The position numbers and the translations under genes are program-made. A stretch of 16,083 nucleotides of DNA from Caulobacteraceae bacterium. GTDB taxonomy: Bacteria > Pseudomonadota > Alphaproteobacteria > Caulobacterales > Caulobacteraceae. Location of the stretch: NCBI GenBank assembly GCA_947452665.1, contig CANGEH010000013.1, positions 1-16,083 of the forward strand, given 5' to 3'. Every line of letters begins with the position of its first letter. Position 1 is the stretch's first letter. This document shows positions 1 to 6,845 of this stretch, piece by piece. The notes below the pieces were generated by a model. The model worked only from the letters and a program-made list of their open reading frames with translations, had not been told where the DNA came from and searched no databases.

Positions 1-20
1 GGCCGCCCAAGCGGGCGGCC
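1..20 (-). terminator. GC-rich hairpin behind the small lipoprotein gene
   Basis: A perfect 8-bp inverted repeat (GGCCGCCC / GGGCGGCC) around a 4-nt loop lies 30 nt past the stop of the minus-strand lipoprotein gene. This is a usual place for a rho-independent terminator. The run of T expected after it on the minus strand would fall left of position 1, so it cannot be checked. A second, weaker hairpin (TTCGCT-aa-AGCGAA, about 31-50) sits between it and the stop codon. It could equally serve a gene entering from the left edge. Confidence 0.5.
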
Positions 21-49
21 CATCCCCATAAGTTTCGCTAAAGCGAAGC

Positions 50-271
50 TTACTTCTTTTCGGCAGTGGTGGTCGCGTCGGCAGGCGCAGCAGCTGCGTC
101 GGTCGCGGCGGTAGCAGCAGCAGCGTCAGCAGCAGGAGCAGCGGACTCAGCAGGCGCAGCTTCAGTAGCAGCGGCTTCGGTCTTTTCAGCAGGCTTGTTG
201 CAAGCGGCAACGGACAGAGCAGCGACGGCAGCGCCGGCGACGAGCAGTTTGCGAAGCATATCGGAGGTCAT
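50..271 (-). CDS. Small Ala-rich lipoprotein, function unknown
   Basis: A 73-residue secreted lipoprotein of unknown role. Residues 1-23 form a lipoprotein signal: a Lys/Arg-containing start, a hydrophobic core, and the lipobox LSVAAC, with the cysteine at residue 24 as the predicted lipidation site. The mature part is only 50 residues, of which 24 are Ala, with Glu, Thr, Pro and Asp between them and two Lys at the end. This is a low-complexity, probably unfolded or helical tether. The ATG at 271 is chosen because AAGGGG lies about 8 nt upstream. The TTG at 277 would be too close to that site, and the ATG at 259 too far. Such short Ala-rich lipoproteins are common in Caulobacterales genomes and rarely have a known role. 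The gene itself is secure; no function can be assigned. Confidence 0.75.
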   Translation of the reverse strand: MTSDMLRKLLVAGAAVAALSVAACNKPAEKTEAAATEAAPAESAAPAADAAAATAATDAAAAPADATTTAEKK

Positions 272-307
272 AATCAAGGTCCCCTTCAGAGGTTAGAGCG
301 CGACAAA

Positions 308-335
308 GGTTATCACACCAATTTGATAAATAACC
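308..335. promoter_or_regulatory. Overlapping inverted repeats upstream of the lipoprotein gene
   Basis: Two overlapping inverted repeats lie 37-64 nt upstream of the lipoprotein ATG: TTATCA/TGATAA (310-315 and 324-329, 8-nt spacer) and GGTTAT/ATAACC (308-313 and 330-335). The stretch is AT-rich against its surroundings. On the minus strand it contains GATAAC and TTGGTG, which could serve as weak -10 or -35 elements. It may be a repressor or activator site, or part of the promoter. I do not recognise the factor. Confidence 0.3.
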
Positions 336-466
336 CAACTGGGGGCTATTCGGCAAGAGAGTGATTAATGCGCCGCTCACGAATATGCCTTCAAATCCCG
401 AACACGCAAGTGTGAACTGAGAAATTGGACATGTTTTTGCGCCCATTTTGCCGCAGTTTTGCACCA

Positions 467-1336
467 TCACACAGCGCTTGGCAGGGCGGTCAAGGCTGTT
501 TCCAACTCAATGAAGCTTGGCTGGGCGCTCGTGGGCACATTTCCGCGGCCAATCTCGACCGAAATCTGGGCCGGATTGCCGTGCAGATGCGCAACCAAGA
601 CCGCCTGAATGATTCGGTAAAAGGCCGAGTCGTCCTCAACAATGCCTTTTAGGCGGGCACCGATTGGGCCAACCAGGCCATAGGCCAAAAACACCCCCAA
701 AAAGGTTCCCACCAGGGCACCGCCGATCATGGCGCCGAGCACGGCGGGCGGTTCAGTAATCGAGCCCATGGTCTTGATCACGCCGAGCACGGCCGCGACA
801 ATTCCAAGGGCGGGCAGGGCATCGGCTAGGGCCTGATAGGCATGGGCCGGGCCCATTGCCTCATGGTGATGCTTTTCCAGCTGCTTTTCCATGGCATCCT
901 CGACCTGATGCGGGTCTTCCAGATTCATGGTCATCATCCGCAAGGTGTCGCAGATAAAGTCCACAGCCATATGGTCTTTGACGATCTTGGGGTACTGGTT
1001 GAAAACCGTGCTGTTTTCAGGATTTTCAATATGGCTCTCAAGGGCCACGACCCCGCGGGTCTTCATGGTCTTGGTCAGGATGAATAACAGGGCCAAAAGG
1101 TCACGATAATCGGCCGCCTTCCATTTGGACCCGGCAAACACCTTGCCCAGGGCCGCGCCGGACGCCTTGATGGTGTCGAGATTATTGCTGATCAGGAAAG
1201 AGGCGATACCCGCGCCGCCAATCGTCATCATTTCATGCGGCAGGGCCTCGAGCACCACAGCCATATTGCCGCCCGAAATAAGGTATCCGCCAAATACCAT
1301 GCCAAACAGCACAATGATGCCAATGATCTGAAACAT
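467..1336 (-). CDS. motA: Flagellar motor stator protein MotA
   Basis: Proton-channel stator subunit of the flagellar motor, working with MotB in the inner membrane. The 289-residue length fits alphaproteobacterial MotA. Two N-terminal membrane segments (about 3-22 and 38-50) are followed by a cytoplasmic loop with the TRGVVALESHIENP stretch. There K92 and E100 align with the torque residues R90 and E98 of E. coli MotA. The second helix pair (about 172-190 and 198-222) carries the two conserved prolines, P175 in DALPALG and P224 in LVGP. The ATG at 1336 is preferred over the upstream in-frame start at 1363, because AAGGGG lies about 10 nt before it and MotA proteins begin with this hydrophobic segment. 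No motB is adjacent, as in Caulobacter, where the two genes are unlinked. It is divergent from the MFS gene. Confidence 0.95.
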   Translation of the reverse strand: MFQIIGIIVLFGMVFGGYLISGGNMAVVLEALPHEMMTIGGAGIASFLISNNLDTIKASGAALGKVFAGSKWKAADYRDLLALLFILTKTMKTRGVVALESHIENPENSTVFNQYPKIVKDHMAVDFICDTLRMMTMNLEDPHQVEDAMEKQLEKHHHEAMGPAHAYQALADALPALGIVAAVLGVIKTMGSITEPPAVLGAMIGGALVGTFLGVFLAYGLVGPIGARLKGIVEDDSAFYRIIQAVLVAHLHGNPAQISVEIGRGNVPTSAQPSFIELETALTALPSAV

Positions 1337-1385
1337 TGCGGTAAATCCCCTTGATCGCCTCACAACCCTAGGGGTTAAAGCTTAA

Positions 1386-1414
1386 TTGTCAGTGAGTGCG
1401 CAGAAGATTTTTAA
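1386..1414 (+). promoter_or_regulatory. Possible promoter for the MFS gene
   Basis: TTGTCA (1386-1391) and TTTTAA (1409-1414) are separated by 17 nt in the 121-nt divergent region between motA and the MFS gene. The -35 half is good and the -10 half is weak. A small palindrome, AACCC-TAG-GGGTT (about 1364-1376), lies closer to motA. Neither a sigma-54 nor a sigma-28 flagellar promoter could be seen for motA. Confidence 0.25.
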
Positions 1415-1457
1415 CGATGTGGATTGCAGCCCTGCCCAGCGGCCTTATGCTTGAACC

Positions 1458-2804
1458 ATGAGCGAATTGTTTCAGGCCATTGGCCGCTTTACCGGGCGAC
1501 TGCCCTCAAGCCCCGATCAGACGCGGCGCAGGTCGTTTGTCATTCTGTTTTGCGTGCTGATGAGCGTTGCGGCCGGTAATACCGCCATGCAGTCGGTCTT
1601 GCCAGCGATTGGCCGCGAAATTGGTATTCGCGATACCTTGATTGCGGCGATCTTTACCCTGTCGGCCCTGCTCTGGACGATATCAGCCCCGTTCTGGGCC
1701 AAACAGTCTGATCATCGGGGCCGCAAGCCCATGATCATGACCGGCCTGATTGGTTTCGGGGTCTCGATGCTGGGCTTTGCCCTGGTGGTCTTGGCAGGCC
1801 TGAATAAGCTATTTGTGCCCATGATCATTTTTGCCGGCGCGGCCCTGACCCGGGCGGTGTTTGGTCTGATCGGTTCGGCCTCTAATCCAGCCGCCCAGGC
1901 CTATGTGGCCGACCGTTCCCAACGCTCGGAGCGGACCGGGGCCTTGGCGACCCTGGCCTCGGCCTTTGGGCTTGGCACCATATTGGGCCCGGCGGTCGCA
2001 CCCCTCTTTATCCTACCCGGCGTTGGCCTAGCCGGGCCGATGTTTGCCTTTGCAATCTTGGCCTTTGTCATGACCGCAATCGTGCAGATTGGCCTGCCCA
2101 ATGATGCCCAAGATACCCGCAAGGCCGCCGCCAAGGCCTTGGCCAAGCGCAAGGCCAAGCCGGAACTGGCCAAGGCAGGACCAAGATCGCGGTTTGGCCT
2201 TTGGCGCGATCCGCGCATGATGCCCTTTATCATTTATGGCTTCCTGGTCGGCTCGGCCCAGGCGGTCAATGGCCAGACGCTTGGCTTCTTGATCATAGAC
2301 AAGCTGAAAGTCTCACCCGCCATAGCCTCAGGCTATACCGGCGTGGCCATGATGGCGGGGGCGGTGGCCGGTCTCTTGGCCCAGTGGGGCCTGATCCGAA
2401 TGCTGCGCATTGGCCCGCGGCAATTAATGCGCTGGGGCGCCGCCCTTGCCGCGCTTGGCAATGTCATGATGGCGTTTGCGCCCAATTATGCCACCGTGGT
2501 CTCAGCCTTTGCCCTGACCAGCCTTGGCTATGGCTTTTGCCGTCCCGGATTTACGGCCGGGGCCTCCTTGGCCGTTGATCAGGACGAACAGGGCGAAGTG
2601 GCCGGGGCGATCACGGCGGTGAACGGGGCCTGTTATATTGTCGCTCCGGTGTTTGGTGTCTGGCTTTATGAGACCATGGGCCCGCTGCCCTATGGTTTTA
2701 ATGTTGTCATCCTATTGGCCATGCTGGCCATGGCGCTGCAAAACGGCGTGCTCAAAAATGTCGGTGAAGACCTGTCCGAGCCCGATAGCCGGCTTATGGA
2801 CTAG
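1458..2804 (+). CDS. MFS transporter, DHA1-type exporter
   Basis: A 448-residue major facilitator protein of the inner membrane, probably a proton-driven exporter. About twelve hydrophobic segments are visible. The loop between helices 2 and 3 has the MFS motif A at residues 79-93 (FWAKQSDHRGRKPMI, with D85, R87, G88 and R89). A long, basic cytoplasmic loop at about 216-246 separates the two six-helix halves, as expected for this fold. The substrate cannot be read from sequence. Tetracycline/multidrug-type (TetA-like) exporters are the nearest group by motif, but that does not prove drug export. It starts divergently from motA. Its TAG stop overlaps the TAG of the lytic transglycosylase on the other strand in a shared CTAG, so there is no room for a terminator. 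Confidence 0.85.
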   Translation: MSELFQAIGRFTGRLPSSPDQTRRRSFVILFCVLMSVAAGNTAMQSVLPAIGREIGIRDTLIAAIFTLSALLWTISAPFWAKQSDHRGRKPMIMTGLIGFGVSMLGFALVVLAGLNKLFVPMIIFAGAALTRAVFGLIGSASNPAAQAYVADRSQRSERTGALATLASAFGLGTILGPAVAPLFILPGVGLAGPMFAFAILAFVMTAIVQIGLPNDAQDTRKAAAKALAKRKAKPELAKAGPRSRFGLWRDPRMMPFIIYGFLVGSAQAVNGQTLGFLIIDKLKVSPAIASGYTGVAMMAGAVAGLLAQWGLIRMLRIGPRQLMRWGAALAALGNVMMAFAPNYATVVSAFALTSLGYGFCRPGFTAGASLAVDQDEQGEVAGAITAVNGACYIVAPVFGVWLYETMGPLPYGFNVVILLAMLAMALQNGVLKNVGEDLSEPDSRLMD

Positions 2805-4102
2805 GGCCAGGCTTGAAGGCTTGGGCTAGGCTGTGAGGGCATGCCCCAGGCGGCCGCTTCTAGCGCAAAGATCAGGTCGGGCGTCAGATAGCCATCGGCA
2901 GGCCTTCCCATACTGACCTGCCATTGTCGCAGGGCCTTGCGGGTGCGCGTGCCAATCACCCCGTCTAGGTCGCCAGCATAATACCCTAGCCGTCCCAATA
3001 GGGACTGGGCCTTTTGCCGATCGCTTAAGGATAGGGCTGGTTCCAGTGGCCAGGGCGTAGCCAGGCTAGACCTTCCAGCAACCGCATCGGCCAGCAAGCC
3101 GACACCCAAGGCATAGGCGGTGGAATTATTATAGGTGCGGATGGCCATATGATTGGCAAACACCAAAAAGGCTGGGCCCGTCCATCCAGACGGCAGGATC
3201 AGGCTGGCGGGCGTTCGCGCTTCTTGTGCGCTCCAGTCCAGGGCTGCGGCGGGGCTGGCCCCTGCGCGGCTCCAGGTGGCGGGCAACTGCACAGGCCCCT
3301 CGGATAGTCCATAGTCAAAGCCGGGCGCCAAGATCACTTCGCGCGCCCAGGGCTCACCGCGCCGCCAGCCGCCCTTGACCAAAAGATTGGCGGCCGAGGC
3401 CAGGGCATCGGCCTCTGAGCCCCAAACATCCTTGCGACCATCGCCGTCAAAATCAATCGCGGTGGTGACATAGGTTTCGGGCAGGAACTGGGTCTGGCCC
3501 ATGGCCCCAGCCCAGGAGCCCCGCAATTGGTCCCGGCTAATCTGACCCGAGGCGATTATGCGCAAGGCGCTAAAGATTTGCGCCTCTGCCCAGGCCTGAC
3601 GTCGGCCCTCTGCGGCTAGGGTGGCCATGGAGCGGACCACATCATAATTGCCCATGACCGCGCCAAAGCCGGTTTCCATGCCCCATATGCCGATCAAGAT
3701 TTCGCGCGGCACACCAAACCGCGCCTCGATCGCAGGCCAGAAGGTCCGGCTATACATCCGCGCCTGACCCGCAGCGATCTTATCTTGCGACACGGTCTTG
3801 CGGACATAGTCGCCCACCGGCCTAGAGAGTTCGGGCTGGCGACCATCAAGGCTAACCACTTTTGGGTCAGGCGTCAGACCGCCAAGTTCGCGCGCAAGCA
3901 GATCTTGTGGCCAGCCGGCCGCCACGGCCCTTGCCATAAACCCGCCTAGCCAGGCGTCAAAGGCGCCATTGGCTGTCGGCGCTGGCCATTGAGGCGTCGC
4001 TGGCGTTTGAGTCTGGTCGGGCTCACCGGCAAGGGCCCGCCAAGGCAGGGTCAGGGGCAGGGCCGTGGCCAATGCGAGGCCAAAAAAATTGCGACGGTGC
4101 AT
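2801..4102 (-). CDS. Lytic murein transglycosylase (MltB-like), Tat-type signal
   Basis: Periplasmic enzyme that cuts the MurNAc-GlcNAc bond of peptidoglycan and forms 1,6-anhydroMurNAc. The 433-residue protein has an SLT_2/MltB-type domain (about 47-340). The likely catalytic Glu is E143 in IWGMETGFGAVMG, followed by the family stretch GAMGQTQFLPETY (199-211) and the DFDGDGRKDVWG loop. A peptidoglycan-binding domain occupies about 358-418 (LGYYAGDLDGVIG). The N-terminus reads RRNFFG, then a hydrophobic stretch, then WRALA before the predicted cleavage near residue 25. This is a twin-arginine motif with a basic residue in the c-region. The ATG at 4102 is chosen because the in-frame extension to 4384 would run through rpmJ on the other strand and has no domain. 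No strong ribosome binding site precedes it. Confidence 0.9.
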   Translation of the reverse strand: MHRRNFFGLALATALPLTLPWRALAGEPDQTQTPATPQWPAPTANGAFDAWLGGFMARAVAAGWPQDLLARELGGLTPDPKVVSLDGRQPELSRPVGDYVRKTVSQDKIAAGQARMYSRTFWPAIEARFGVPREILIGIWGMETGFGAVMGNYDVVRSMATLAAEGRRQAWAEAQIFSALRIIASGQISRDQLRGSWAGAMGQTQFLPETYVTTAIDFDGDGRKDVWGSEADALASAANLLVKGGWRRGEPWAREVILAPGFDYGLSEGPVQLPATWSRAGASPAAALDWSAQEARTPASLILPSGWTGPAFLVFANHMAIRTYNNSTAYALGVGLLADAVAGRSSLATPWPLEPALSLSDRQKAQSLLGRLGYYAGDLDGVIGTRTRKALRQWQVSMGRPADGYLTPDLIFALEAAAWGMPSQPSPSLQAWP

Positions 4103-4213
4103 AATGGTCCGTATATGGCTGAGCCCTAGGGCCTTGTAACCCCTGCAATCGGGTAAATGGCACAAGACTTTGTCATTTTGCGGGCCTTGCGCGCATTGAG
4201 GCCCCTGCCGTGA

Positions 4214-4242
4214 TTGACTCAAGGCGGATCGGCCCATATACA
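4214..4242 (+). promoter_or_regulatory. Sigma-70-type promoter for rpmJ
   Basis: TTGACT (4214-4219), a 17-nt spacer and TATACA (4237-4242) form the best housekeeping promoter in the window. The expected start of transcription is near 4249, giving a leader of about 67 nt before the rpmJ ATG at 4317. The -35 box overlaps GACTC (4216-4220), a GANTC site of the CcrM methyltransferase type found in many alphaproteobacteria. Confidence 0.65.
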
Positions 4243-4316
4243 GCGCCCTCCTTATCCACCGGACAGATCGCACCCGATAGGTGATGCGCTTCCGCGAACA
4301 AGACGAGACGAAGGTC

Positions 4317-4442
4317 ATGAAGGTTAGAAGCTCGCTCAAGTCCCTTAAGAGCCGCCACCGCGATTGCAAGCTCGTGCGCCGCAAGGGCCGGGTCTATGTC
4401 ATCAACAAGACCGATCCGCGCTTCAAAGCCAAGCAGGGCTAG
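4317..4442 (+). CDS. rpmJ: 50S ribosomal protein L36
   Basis: A 41-residue, strongly basic protein beginning MKVRSSLKSLKSRHRDCKLV and ending with a PRFKAKQG tail. It matches the alphaproteobacterial form of bL36, a small protein of the large ribosomal subunit. It has a single Cys (C17) and lacks the full Cys3-His zinc set, as usual for this zinc-free type. A strong promoter lies upstream (4214-4242) and AAGG sits just before the ATG. The HAD gene follows after 6 nt, so the two are probably co-transcribed. The gene is easy to miss because of its size and because a long false extension of the lytic transglycosylase frame runs across it on the other strand. Confidence 0.95.
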   Translation: MKVRSSLKSLKSRHRDCKLVRRKGRVYVINKTDPRFKAKQG

Positions 4443-4448
4443 TCTGGC

Positions 4449-5054
4449 GTGTCCGTCGTCGGTGTCTTGTTTGACATTGGCAATGTGATCGTGCGCTGGG
4501 ATCCAGCGCGGCTCTATAAATCCTATTTCTCAGACCCGGCCGAATGCGAGCGCTTCTTGGCCGAGGTCTGCACCATGCACTGGCATGTCGCGCATGATCG
4601 CGGCGTGTCCATGGCGCAAAACGCCATCCCCCTCATCGCGCAATATCCCCATTACCGCCAGGCCATCGAGGCCTGGAATACGCGGTGGGATGAGATGTTT
4701 GATGGCTGTATCCCCCAAACCCTTGCCGCGATCGAGGCCCTGCACAAGGCCCAAGTGCCCCTGTTTGCCTTAACCAATATGCCCTCAGAAAAAGCTGCGG
4801 GTGTTTTTGCCATGAGCCCGAGCTTTGGGCGCTTTGCCGATATCATTGTTTCGGGCGATGAGGGCCTGGTTAAGCCAGACCCGCAAATCTATGCCCTGGC
4901 CTGTCGCCGCTGCGCACTTGAGCCGAGCCAGTTGTTATTCATAGATGATAATCTGGCCAATATTGAAGCGGCCAAGGCCATGGGCTTTGCCACCCACCGC
5001 TTTGAAGACCCCGATGCGCTTTGGCCTGCCCTTAGCGCCCACGGTCTGGTCTAG
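4449..5054 (+). CDS. HAD-IA hydrolase, YihX-like phosphatase
   Basis: A 201-residue haloacid dehalogenase superfamily protein, probably a cytoplasmic sugar- or nucleotide-phosphate phosphatase. Motif I is VLFDIGNVIVRWDP with nucleophile D9. The usual second Asp is replaced by N12 (DIGN), as in the YihX group (FDLGNVIV). Motif II is LTN (T109), motif III is the Lys of GLVKPDP (K142), and motif IV is FIDDN (D166, D167). The helical cap lies between motifs I and II. It starts with GTG, 6 nt after the rpmJ stop; no other start preserves motif I. The substrate is unknown: YihX of E. coli acts on alpha-glucose-1-phosphate, but this cannot be transferred safely. Confidence 0.85.
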   Translation: MSVVGVLFDIGNVIVRWDPARLYKSYFSDPAECERFLAEVCTMHWHVAHDRGVSMAQNAIPLIAQYPHYRQAIEAWNTRWDEMFDGCIPQTLAAIEALHKAQVPLFALTNMPSEKAAGVFAMSPSFGRFADIIVSGDEGLVKPDPQIYALACRRCALEPSQLLFIDDNLANIEAAKAMGFATHRFEDPDALWPALSAHGLV

Positions 5055-5143
5055 CCGCTTATTGGCCGTTTCCGCCGCCGTTAAAATGGGCTAGTCATTG
5101 GCCTTGAACTTCCCTCTTGGCGTGTAACTGGCGAGCATTTTTC

Positions 5144-5410
5144 ATGGCTGACGATTCTTCTTCTATCGAGGTTCTAAACGGCGCGGCCCAGACCCGGCTC
5201 AAGACCATTATTGAGCGGATTGAACGGCTCGAAGAGGACAAGGCCGTGATCATGGGCGACATGAAGGAAGTGTTTGCCGAGGCCAAGGGCGAGGGCTTTG
5301 ACGTCAAGATCTTGCGCAAGGTGATTCGGATGCGCAAACAGGACCGCGCCAAGCGGCTCGAAGAAGAAGCCCTGATCGATCTCTATCTGGCCGCTATTGG
5401 GGGCCTGTGA
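5144..5410 (+). CDS. gapR: GapR, overtwisted-DNA-binding nucleoid protein (DUF2312)
   Basis: An 88-residue DNA-binding protein. In Caulobacter, GapR binds AT-rich, positively supercoiled DNA ahead of replication forks and RNA polymerase and supports topoisomerases and cell-cycle progression. The sequence is typical for the whole length: a long coiled-coil helix (about 17-48, RLKTIIERIERLEEDKAVI), then GEGFDVKILRKVIRMRKQD (49-67) and a short C-terminal helix ending LYLAAIGGL. The ATG at 5144 gives the usual MADD start; an in-frame TTG at 5117 adds 9 residues with no support. The stop overlaps the start of the next gene (GTGA, 5407-5410), which implies translational coupling. It is about 90 nt after the HAD gene; no clear promoter was seen there. 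Confidence 0.95.
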   Translation: MADDSSSIEVLNGAAQTRLKTIIERIERLEEDKAVIMGDMKEVFAEAKGEGFDVKILRKVIRMRKQDRAKRLEEEALIDLYLAAIGGL

Positions 5411-5733
5411 AGAAGACCCCTCCCGATCCTCGGGCGGCAGCCCAGCGCCAGGCGCTCAATGCCCTGGCCAAGGCCCGGCGCATAGCCGCCCGGACCGGGA
5501 TTGCCCTGTCAGAATGGGAGGGGGAATTTTTGGGCTCGGTCGAGGACCGGGTCAAGACCTATGGCCGCGCCTTTGGCGATCCGGAAAAGGGCAGTCCAGG
5601 CATGGCCCTTTCGACCCTGCAGTCAGTAAAACTTAAGGAAATCGTGGGTAAGGCTAAGGGCGAGAAAAAGCCCATGACCCGCAGCGCATGGCGAAAGACG
5701 CCGCCCAAGCGAAGTGGGGCGCAAGAGGACTAG
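5407..5733 (+). CDS. Small basic protein of unknown function, coupled to gapR
   Basis: A 108-residue, Lys/Arg-rich protein that I do not recognise as a named family. The N-terminal third is a charged, Ala-rich helix (RAAAQRQALNALAKARRIAART). The middle, about 34-60, has LSEWEGEFLGSVEDRVKTYGRAFGDPEKG, which looks like a folded core. The C-terminus is basic and probably disordered (KKPMTRSAWRKTPPKRSG). There is no signal peptide or membrane segment. The GTG start overlaps the gapR stop by 4 nt, and its own stop is 2 nt before pseI. The net positive charge and the link to gapR make a nucleic-acid role possible, but this is only a guess. Confidence 0.75.
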   Translation: MKKTPPDPRAAAQRQALNALAKARRIAARTGIALSEWEGEFLGSVEDRVKTYGRAFGDPEKGSPGMALSTLQSVKLKEIVGKAKGEKKPMTRSAWRKTPPKRSGAQED

Positions 5734-5735
5734 CC

Positions 5736-6791
5736 ATGCCCCCGGCCACCGCCCTTATCGAGATTGCAGGCCGTAAAATCGGGCCGGGCCAGCCGCCCTA
5801 TGTGATCTGCGAGCTTTCCGGCAATCATAATGGCGCGCTGGATCGGGCCATGGCCCTTTTGGATGCCGCCGCCGCGACCGGGGCCGATGCCATCAAGCTT
5901 CAAACCTATACGCCGGACACTATTACCCTCGATATGGATGGGCCGGACTTCACGATTGAAGGCGGGCCATGGCACGGCCAAAGGCTTTATGACCTCTATG
6001 GCCAGGCCCAGACCCCCTATGCTTGGCATGCGCCCTTGTTTGAGCGCGCCAAGGCCCTGGGCGTGACCTTGTTTTCAACGCCCTTTGATCTGACGGCCAT
6101 TGACCTGCTCGAGGGCCTGAATGTCCCGGCCTATAAGATTGCCTCGTTTGAGCTGGTCGATCTGCCCCTGATTGCGGCGGTGGCGCGGTGTGGCAAGCCG
6201 ATCATCATGTCGACCGGCATGGCCAATCTGGCCGAGATTGGCGCGGCGGTCGAAACGGCTAAGGCCCATGGCACCGGCGAGATCGTGCTCTTGCACTGTA
6301 CCAGCGCCTATCCCGCCCCGATGGACGAGGCCAATATCCGCACGATTCCAGATTTGGCGGCAAGGTTTGGCGTGGTGGCCGGCCTTTCCGACCATACGCC
6401 GGGCACAGCGGCCTCGGTCGCGGCGGTGGCCCTTGGGGCCTGCGTGATCGAAAAGCACTTTACCCTGGCTAGGGCCGATGGCGGACCCGATGCCGCCTTT
6501 AGTCTGGAGCCGCATGAGTTTTCGGCGCTTGTGAGCGATTGCAAGGCCGCAAGGCGAGCGCTTGGTCAGGTTCAGTATGATCTGGCCGGCAGTGAGGCGG
6601 GCAATATCCAGTTTCGCCGCTCCCTCTATGTAATTGCGGATCTTGCCAAGGGTCAGGTGATCACCGCCGATCATGTGCGCTCCATTCGCCCGGGCTTCGG
6701 TCTGGCCCCCAAACATCTGGACGCGGTCTTGGGCAAGGTCGCCAAGCGGGACTTGAAGCGCGGTGAGCCGGTCGCCTGGGACATGATCTAG
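5736..6791 (+). CDS. pseI: Pseudaminic acid synthase PseI
   Basis: A 351-residue enzyme of the NeuB family. It condenses phosphoenolpyruvate with a bacillosamine-type hexose (6-deoxy-AltdiNAc) to give pseudaminic acid, a nonulosonate used mainly on flagellin and capsule. The NeuB barrel spans about 20-285, with E26 and the metal-binding H220 (GLSDHTPG) and H241 (IEKHFTL). The stretch GGPWHGQRLYDLYGQAQTPY (76-95) is the PseI type rather than the sialic acid or legionaminic acid type. A C-terminal antifreeze-like SAF domain covers about 293-351. AGAGGA lies 6-7 nt before the ATG at 5736. Other pse genes are not in the window, so the rest of the pathway must lie elsewhere. The link to gapR through the small basic gene is unusual. 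Confidence 0.9.
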   Translation: MPPATALIEIAGRKIGPGQPPYVICELSGNHNGALDRAMALLDAAAATGADAIKLQTYTPDTITLDMDGPDFTIEGGPWHGQRLYDLYGQAQTPYAWHAPLFERAKALGVTLFSTPFDLTAIDLLEGLNVPAYKIASFELVDLPLIAAVARCGKPIIMSTGMANLAEIGAAVETAKAHGTGEIVLLHCTSAYPAPMDEANIRTIPDLAARFGVVAGLSDHTPGTAASVAAVALGACVIEKHFTLARADGGPDAAFSLEPHEFSALVSDCKAARRALGQVQYDLAGSEAGNIQFRRSLYVIADLAKGQVITADHVRSIRPGFGLAPKHLDAVLGKVAKRDLKRGEPVAWDMI

Positions 6792-6808
6792 CCGTCATGG
6801 ACAAAGGC

Positions 6809-6825
6809 TTGGCATGGGCCTTGCT
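6809..6825 (+). promoter_or_regulatory. Sigma-54-type promoter candidate for ugd
   Basis: TTGGCATGGGCCTTGCT differs at one specified position from the sigma-54 consensus TTGGCACG-N4-TTGCW. The GG (6811-6812) and GC (6823-6824) are exactly 10 nt apart, as required. Transcription would start near 6836, about 70 nt before the ugd ATG. No enhancer-binding site was identified. GGCC- and TTGG-rich words are common in this genome, which raises the chance of an accidental match. Confidence 0.5.
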
Positions 6826-6845
6826 CAAATCGCACAAAAGCCTCA

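Noticed and set aside
66..296. Ala/Ser-rich plus-strand frame opposite the lipoprotein gene
   Set aside because: It is the mirror of GCN-rich repeats in the lipoprotein gene; it has no ribosome binding site and no domain, whereas the minus strand has a lipobox and a good binding site.
4103..4384. N-terminal extension of the lytic transglycosylase frame to 4384
   Set aside because: It crosses rpmJ on the other strand, has no recognisable domain, and hides a clear signal peptide that starts at 4102.
6075..6716. A 213-residue minus-strand frame inside pseI
   Set aside because: It is an antisense shadow of a well-supported gene, made by high-GC codon bias; the composition is atypical and there are no motifs.
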